From contig NTMA01000033.1 in NCBI GenBank assembly GCA_002917075.1, positions 1-64,000 of the forward strand: DNA of 64,000 bases. Direction: 5' to 3'. Below are positions 60,395 to 64,000 of the stretch, piece by piece (positions within the stretch are counted from its first letter, which is position 1; every line of letters begins with the position of its first letter). The translations under genes were made by a program, and so were the position numbers. Under the pieces are notes generated by a model. It was not told the DNA's origin. It saw nothing but the letters and a program-made list of their open reading frames with translations, and ran no database searches. The stretch is from Hawksworthiomyces lignivorus. Its lineage: Eukaryota > Ascomycota > Sordariomycetes > Ophiostomatales > Ophiostomataceae.

Positions 60395-60922
60395 ATGCAG
60401 ACCCTCCCCGAGAGCCGGCCGCAGTCGTTTGACGAGATCTACGGCCCGCCCGAGAACTTTCTGGAGATCGAGGTGCGCGACCCGCGCACCCACGGCGTCG
60501 GCCGCCACATGTACACCGACTACGAGATCGTCTGCCGCACCAACATCCCCGCCTTCAAGGTCCGCCAGAGCCAGGTGCGCCGCCGCTACAGCGACTTTGA
60601 GTACTTCCGCGACATCCTCGAGCGCGAGAGCGCCCGCGTCACCATCCCGCCCCTGCCGGGAAAGGTCTTCACCAACCGCTTCAGCGACGACGTCATCGAG
60701 TCCCGCCGCGCCGGCCTCGAGAAGTTCCTCAAGATCGTCGTTGGCCACCCCCTGCTGCAGACCGGCAGCAAGGTCATGGCCGCGTTTGTCCAAGGTGAGA
60801 GAGAAAGCGAGAGGGAGAGGGAGAGGGAGAGGGGGAGGGGGAGGGGGAGGGGAATGCAAATCACCTTGGCAGTGCTAACTCGACTTCATCTAGACCCAAA
60901 CTGGGACCGGAATGCCTGGTGA
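60395..60922 (+). CDS. SNX3: Sorting nexin SNX3 (Grd19 homologue)
   Basis: Exons 60395-60794 and 60894-60922, intron 99 bp, 142 residues, which is the usual size of the family. SNX3 binds PI3P on endosomes and works with retromer in recycling to the Golgi. Seen: the N-terminus [20 protein letters not shown], a complete PX domain with [14 protein letters not shown] (PI3P-binding Arg and Tyr), [16 protein letters not shown] (proline-rich loop) and [19 protein letters not shown], and the last exon DPNWDRNAW, the standard SNX3 end. The intron holds a purine run (gagagggagaggg type, 60796-60852). The reading frame is open for 90 codons upstream of this ATG but without another ATG; length and similarity favour the start at 60395. 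Confidence 0.96.
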   Translation: MQTLPESRPQSFDEIYGPPENFLEIEVRDPRTHGVGRHMYTDYEIVCRTNIPAFKVRQSQVRRRYSDFEYFRDILERESARVTIPPLPGKVFTNRFSDDVIESRRAGLEKFLKIVVGHPLLQTGSKVMAAFVQGERESERERERERGRGRGRGMQITLAVLTRLHLDPNWDRNAW

Positions 60923-61546
60923 AAAAGCGTTGCAGAAGGTGCACTATGATTCTTCTTGGTTATGGACCGGCGTTTGTCCTCTCTAGCTTGTGATTCCTCG
61001 TGTTTATTGCTTCTCTTTTTATTTCTTCAACTCCCCCCCTTCATTTTATCTTACATATAATCCAGAGGCTTGGCTCTGGTCTGGATCGACTCGCTTAGCG
61101 ACGACATTAACCTGGTTAGCATATCCTTTCCTATGGTATACCGGCCTTTACCAACGGCCAGAAGAGAGATGCTCAACTTGGATATTCATCCTGCCTATTT
61201 GTCGATATCAGGGCAAGGCGAAGGAGGAAAACAGTGGCCCGTTGAGATTGTGGCCTTAGGACCGTGTCTGGGGCCCTGAGAGTGTATTTGGCGGTTCTTT
61301 ATCTCGCTTTCTATTGTTCTTTTTTTTATTAAACTTTCATTTTTTATTTCAGCATCCTACATGAATTAACTTTACTGTTACCAAATTTGCAAGCTCTGTC
61401 GATCTTACGTTTATGTATCGCTTTGGTTGCCTCCGTTGTCTCCCTGCTAGAGTTGATGCACCAAGATAAATTGAATTCGTCACGTCGTCTTTCCAACAGC
61501 CATCGCAAATTTATAGCGCCGCCAAAAATTACATCCCCTCGCAACC
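60923..61546. other. Convergent spacer between SNX3 and the deaminase-like gene
   Basis: 0.6 kb, T-rich around 61015-61060 and 61318-61345. No gene seen. Confidence 0.5.
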
Positions 61547-63455
61547 CTATGACTGCGAACTGATTTGGCTAGCAGCCTTGCTTGGCCCTGACAGATTGCA
61601 CATAATAAACAAGACGAAACCATTCCAGCGAATGTAGCAATGCGTTTCGGCATCCGCTCCTCGCTCCAGGGTTCTTATATTACCTATTTCTAGGTCCTTT
61701 ATGTCGATTATATTGTGCTGTTTCCTTTGAGATTCCAACTGGTCTTGCAGAGTTATCAAAGAGACTCGCACCCAGAGGACATAGGGACTTGAGACCCCGA
61801 CACTCTCAGTATTGAACGAAAGCAGAGTATGGGACTCAAAAAAGTGGATGACGAAAGAAAGGTCCCTGCCCGCTAGCCGCCTCCACACGGATTTGCCTTC
61901 ACTCAGCCTCTCTTCGTCCCTTGACAGCGCAGGACGAATGCTATTTTCTGATCGAGTGGAATGCGTCGTCGACGTGGACGCCGGCGGCACAAGCCTGAGT
62001 GAAGCAAGAGACGCTGCCCATGGAGCAGGCAAGGCAACCCGACTCTCCAGAGGATCCGGAATTCGTTTCCGTGGACCAAGAGCAAGCCGAATTTGCTCGT
62101 CCAGTGTCGTGTCGAATCGGACCAACGTGTCTCTCAGCTGCTCAACACACCCAGGCGGGATAGCACACCAGTCAGGCAGGATCCATCTCTCGTAAAACCT
62201 TCCGTGCGTGCTGGGAACCTGAAACTCCCCATGCAGCTTGAAAAACAAATCGCACAGGTAGCACGAGCTCTTGTTCGCCGAAATGATCCGTGGTCGGCGT
62301 ATCTCGGGGTGCGTGAGGTAGAAGAACAAAAGTTTGATCTCTGCGTGCACCTTTATGCCAGACTTTTCGTTATTCAATCTCCTACTAAGGGCGGCACTGA
62401 GACTCTTTTGGGAGTTTTGGAACTTCTCGAGCAGCCCGGCCATGCCTGGCCGCGATGCTAAGTTGTTGATCAGAGGGAGACAGGAGCCTGCCTTTGTGTC
62501 AATTTTCACAACATTTGGCACGTCCGTCTGAAACGTGAGCACGGTAACTTGTCGGAATATTAGGTATTTCTTTCGCCTGGCGACCTGAACAAGTCGTCGG
62601 GTTGCGCCGTAATAATTACCGAGCTTGACGACGACATCTTCCAGCGCGTCACCATTGTCAATAGTCCTGGTGATGGCTTTGAGCTGGTCAGATTGTGTTA
62701 GATCATGGGCGATTGTGATCATGCTTTTCAAGAGTTCCTGTGCCCTTGGGTCTGTGAAGGGGTCTGCAATCGTTTTTAGATCCTTGTATAGGTCTAATAG
62801 AGTCTTTACACTCTTCTGCAGCTCGTTGCTTTTTTTGAGCTTGCCTTGAAAGCCCTGGTATAGTTGTGAAATAGGAGATGACTCGTCTTTATATTTCCGA
62901 GCCAGCTTCATCCGGGACGTAATGCGTGAGAAATTCAATTTGATCACTTTTTGCAAAAGCAAGTCCACATCGTCGGCTTCTGAATTGCCTGGGAGCTATT
63001 AATTCATGTGCCATTTCTATTTGGAGATGGAGAATCTTACTCTGCTGTGAGATTTGCTGCAGCGTCTCGCATATCTCTGTGACTCCCTCCTGAATGAAAG
63101 AGAGACCGTCGCCGTTCACACAGAGCCGGACAACCATTCCCTGGCCATCTTCGCGGATTTCAATGCCAATTGCCGCAACCGCTTTAGGATCGAGGCGCCG
63201 ACGAGCTAAGAATGCTAGATTACTGGCAATCTCGGCTTCCTGCTCGATCGTCAGGATGAAGGTTGCGCTGGAAGACGGGACTAGCTGATGCACTCGTGGG
63301 TCTTCCCGCACCCCTCCCAACAAAGCAAGTAGGCCGATCTTCTGCAGCAGAGCTTCTCTCGTAACGTCGCCTCCCCACATCCGAGTACTCATGGCTGGTA
63401 TTTCATGTGCAATGTTCTTCACCTTGCTGGCGTGCACTCTTGCTGACATAGGCAT
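61547..63455 (-). CDS. OTT_1508-type deaminase-like protein
   Basis: Exons 63455-63041 and 62979-61547 (or 62988 for a nine-base-longer second exon), intron 61 or 52 bp; 615 residues (618 with the longer exon). Fungal proteins of this type carry a deaminase-fold domain (Pfam OTT_1508_deam) predicted to act on nucleic acid; no member's substrate is known to me. Seen: a helical N-terminal half with LAFLARRRLDPKAVAAIGIE and a coiled region, then the zinc/catalytic motif HAEIKLLFFY (about residues 350-359; His ligand, Glu proton shuttle) followed by SSCYLCDLFFKLHG (CxxC about 378-381) and the typical THGRFYERWILP. The family's zinc-site residues are all present. After about residue 450 there is no recognised domain. 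The ATG at 63455 is the first in this frame; a different frame upstream (63615-63403) overlaps it, so the true 5' end may differ. Confidence 0.82.
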
Positions 63456-63615
63456 GGAGCCAAGCCCAAGTGTCGTTGGCCATTTCACAAGTCAAGGGCC
63501 GCACACAAACGACAGGTCCGGAGGCCATTATTACCCCGCGTTTATCATTTTCACCATAAGATCTTGATGGCGGGGTATTGCGAGCAAGATGCATCGACAA
63601 GGCTGCGTCTTCCAT

Positions 63616-64000
63616 ACAATCAAGAGAAAAGTACTTTCTACCTTGATATTATTCCGTGTAGCACAAAGCCACTAGCGTGGATGGGGCCTAGATTTAGGCG
63701 GCTTAGGTGCTTGCTACGCTAATTCTCTCACGTGTACAGCAGTATGCCGCCGTAGGTCTTGGGGCACACTAAAGAAGCGCCTTGGTGCCTGCCCCACGCG
63801 GCCTGTCGTGGATCAGCGGGCCAGTCCGCCCATTGTCCTGGCTGGGCCTCATTTATCTCGATTGTGTGCCGCCTCGGATCGCTTGCAATCGCTGATCCTC
63901 TTCTCTTCAGGTCTTGGCCCGCTTCTCCACTGACAGAGTAACGAAATTGACACTTAATTCTGGGCGCCTGCTGGCTGCTGGCTATCACGCAAAATGGAGT
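63616..64000. other. Upstream flank of the deaminase-like gene
   Basis: No gene or motif recognised in the last 385 bp; presumably promoter sequence of the minus-strand gene. Confidence 0.4.

Noticed and set aside
60116..60859. Minus frame of 247 codons over SNX3
   Set aside because: Antisense shadow of the SNX3 exon and its GC-rich upstream region; ends in repeat-derived Pro/Leu runs.
63403..63437. A 28-bp intron joining the two N-terminal frames of the deaminase-like gene
   Set aside because: GTGAAG...CCAG would restore the frame but is shorter than any fungal intron I would accept.

Overview
The window reads as nuclear DNA of a filamentous ascomycete (Pezizomycotina, probably Sordariomycetes; the class is inferred from gene architecture and similarity recalled from memory, not from a search). 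Signs are short GT-AG introns (mostly 50-100 bp), GC-rich coding exons, wide AT- and pyrimidine-rich spacers, and single-copy housekeeping genes on both strands without operon logic. I rebuilt thirteen multi- or single-exon genes with frame-consistent splice sites, plus one small cysteine-rich gene. I saw no tRNA, rRNA, transposon coding sequence, CRISPR array or biosynthetic cluster.

Layout. 1-861: 3' end of kynurenine 3-monooxygenase (+). 862-5395: pyrimidine-rich spacer. 5396-5905: CNL1-like BLOC-1 subunit (+). 7727-9499: PFA5-type palmitoyltransferase (+). 10633-11924: ATG3 (+), convergent with PMT1 O-mannosyltransferase (-, 12639-15850). 18062-21389: HAL/SAT4-family kinase (-). 21390-34046: a 12.6 kb gene-poor stretch with a perfect hairpin, a decamer repeat and one long stop-free frame. 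34047-34244: 65-residue cysteine-rich protein (+). 34969-36753: ISN1 IMP 5'-nucleotidase (-). 37779-39536: UBX2/FAF2-like ER protein (-). 42175-44863: PAN3 deadenylase subunit (+), followed by a composite minisatellite. 46442-47244: LSM7 with an RGG-rich N-terminus (-). 47245-52283: 5 kb spacer. 52284-56411: ASH1-type H3K36 methyltransferase with a histone-H1-like tail (+). 57347-58462: PRP21/SF3A1 (-). 60395-60922: SNX3 sorting nexin (+). 61547-63455: fungal OTT_1508-type nucleic-acid deaminase-like protein (-).

Functionally the genes are not one pathway. Themes are RNA metabolism (PAN3, LSM7, PRP21), membrane traffic and protein quality control (CNL1, SNX3, ATG3, UBX2-like, PFA5, PMT1), NAD/purine metabolism (KMO, ISN1), ion/nutrient-transport signalling (HAL kinase) and chromatin (ASH1). 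The items that most merit a second look are the orphan deaminase-like gene and its overlapping upstream frame, the PAN3 locus (no visible zinc finger, three PAM2-like motifs, in-frame repeat ORF after the stop), the small cysteine-rich gene, and the structured elements in the gene-poor interval. No clearly new multi-gene system is visible.
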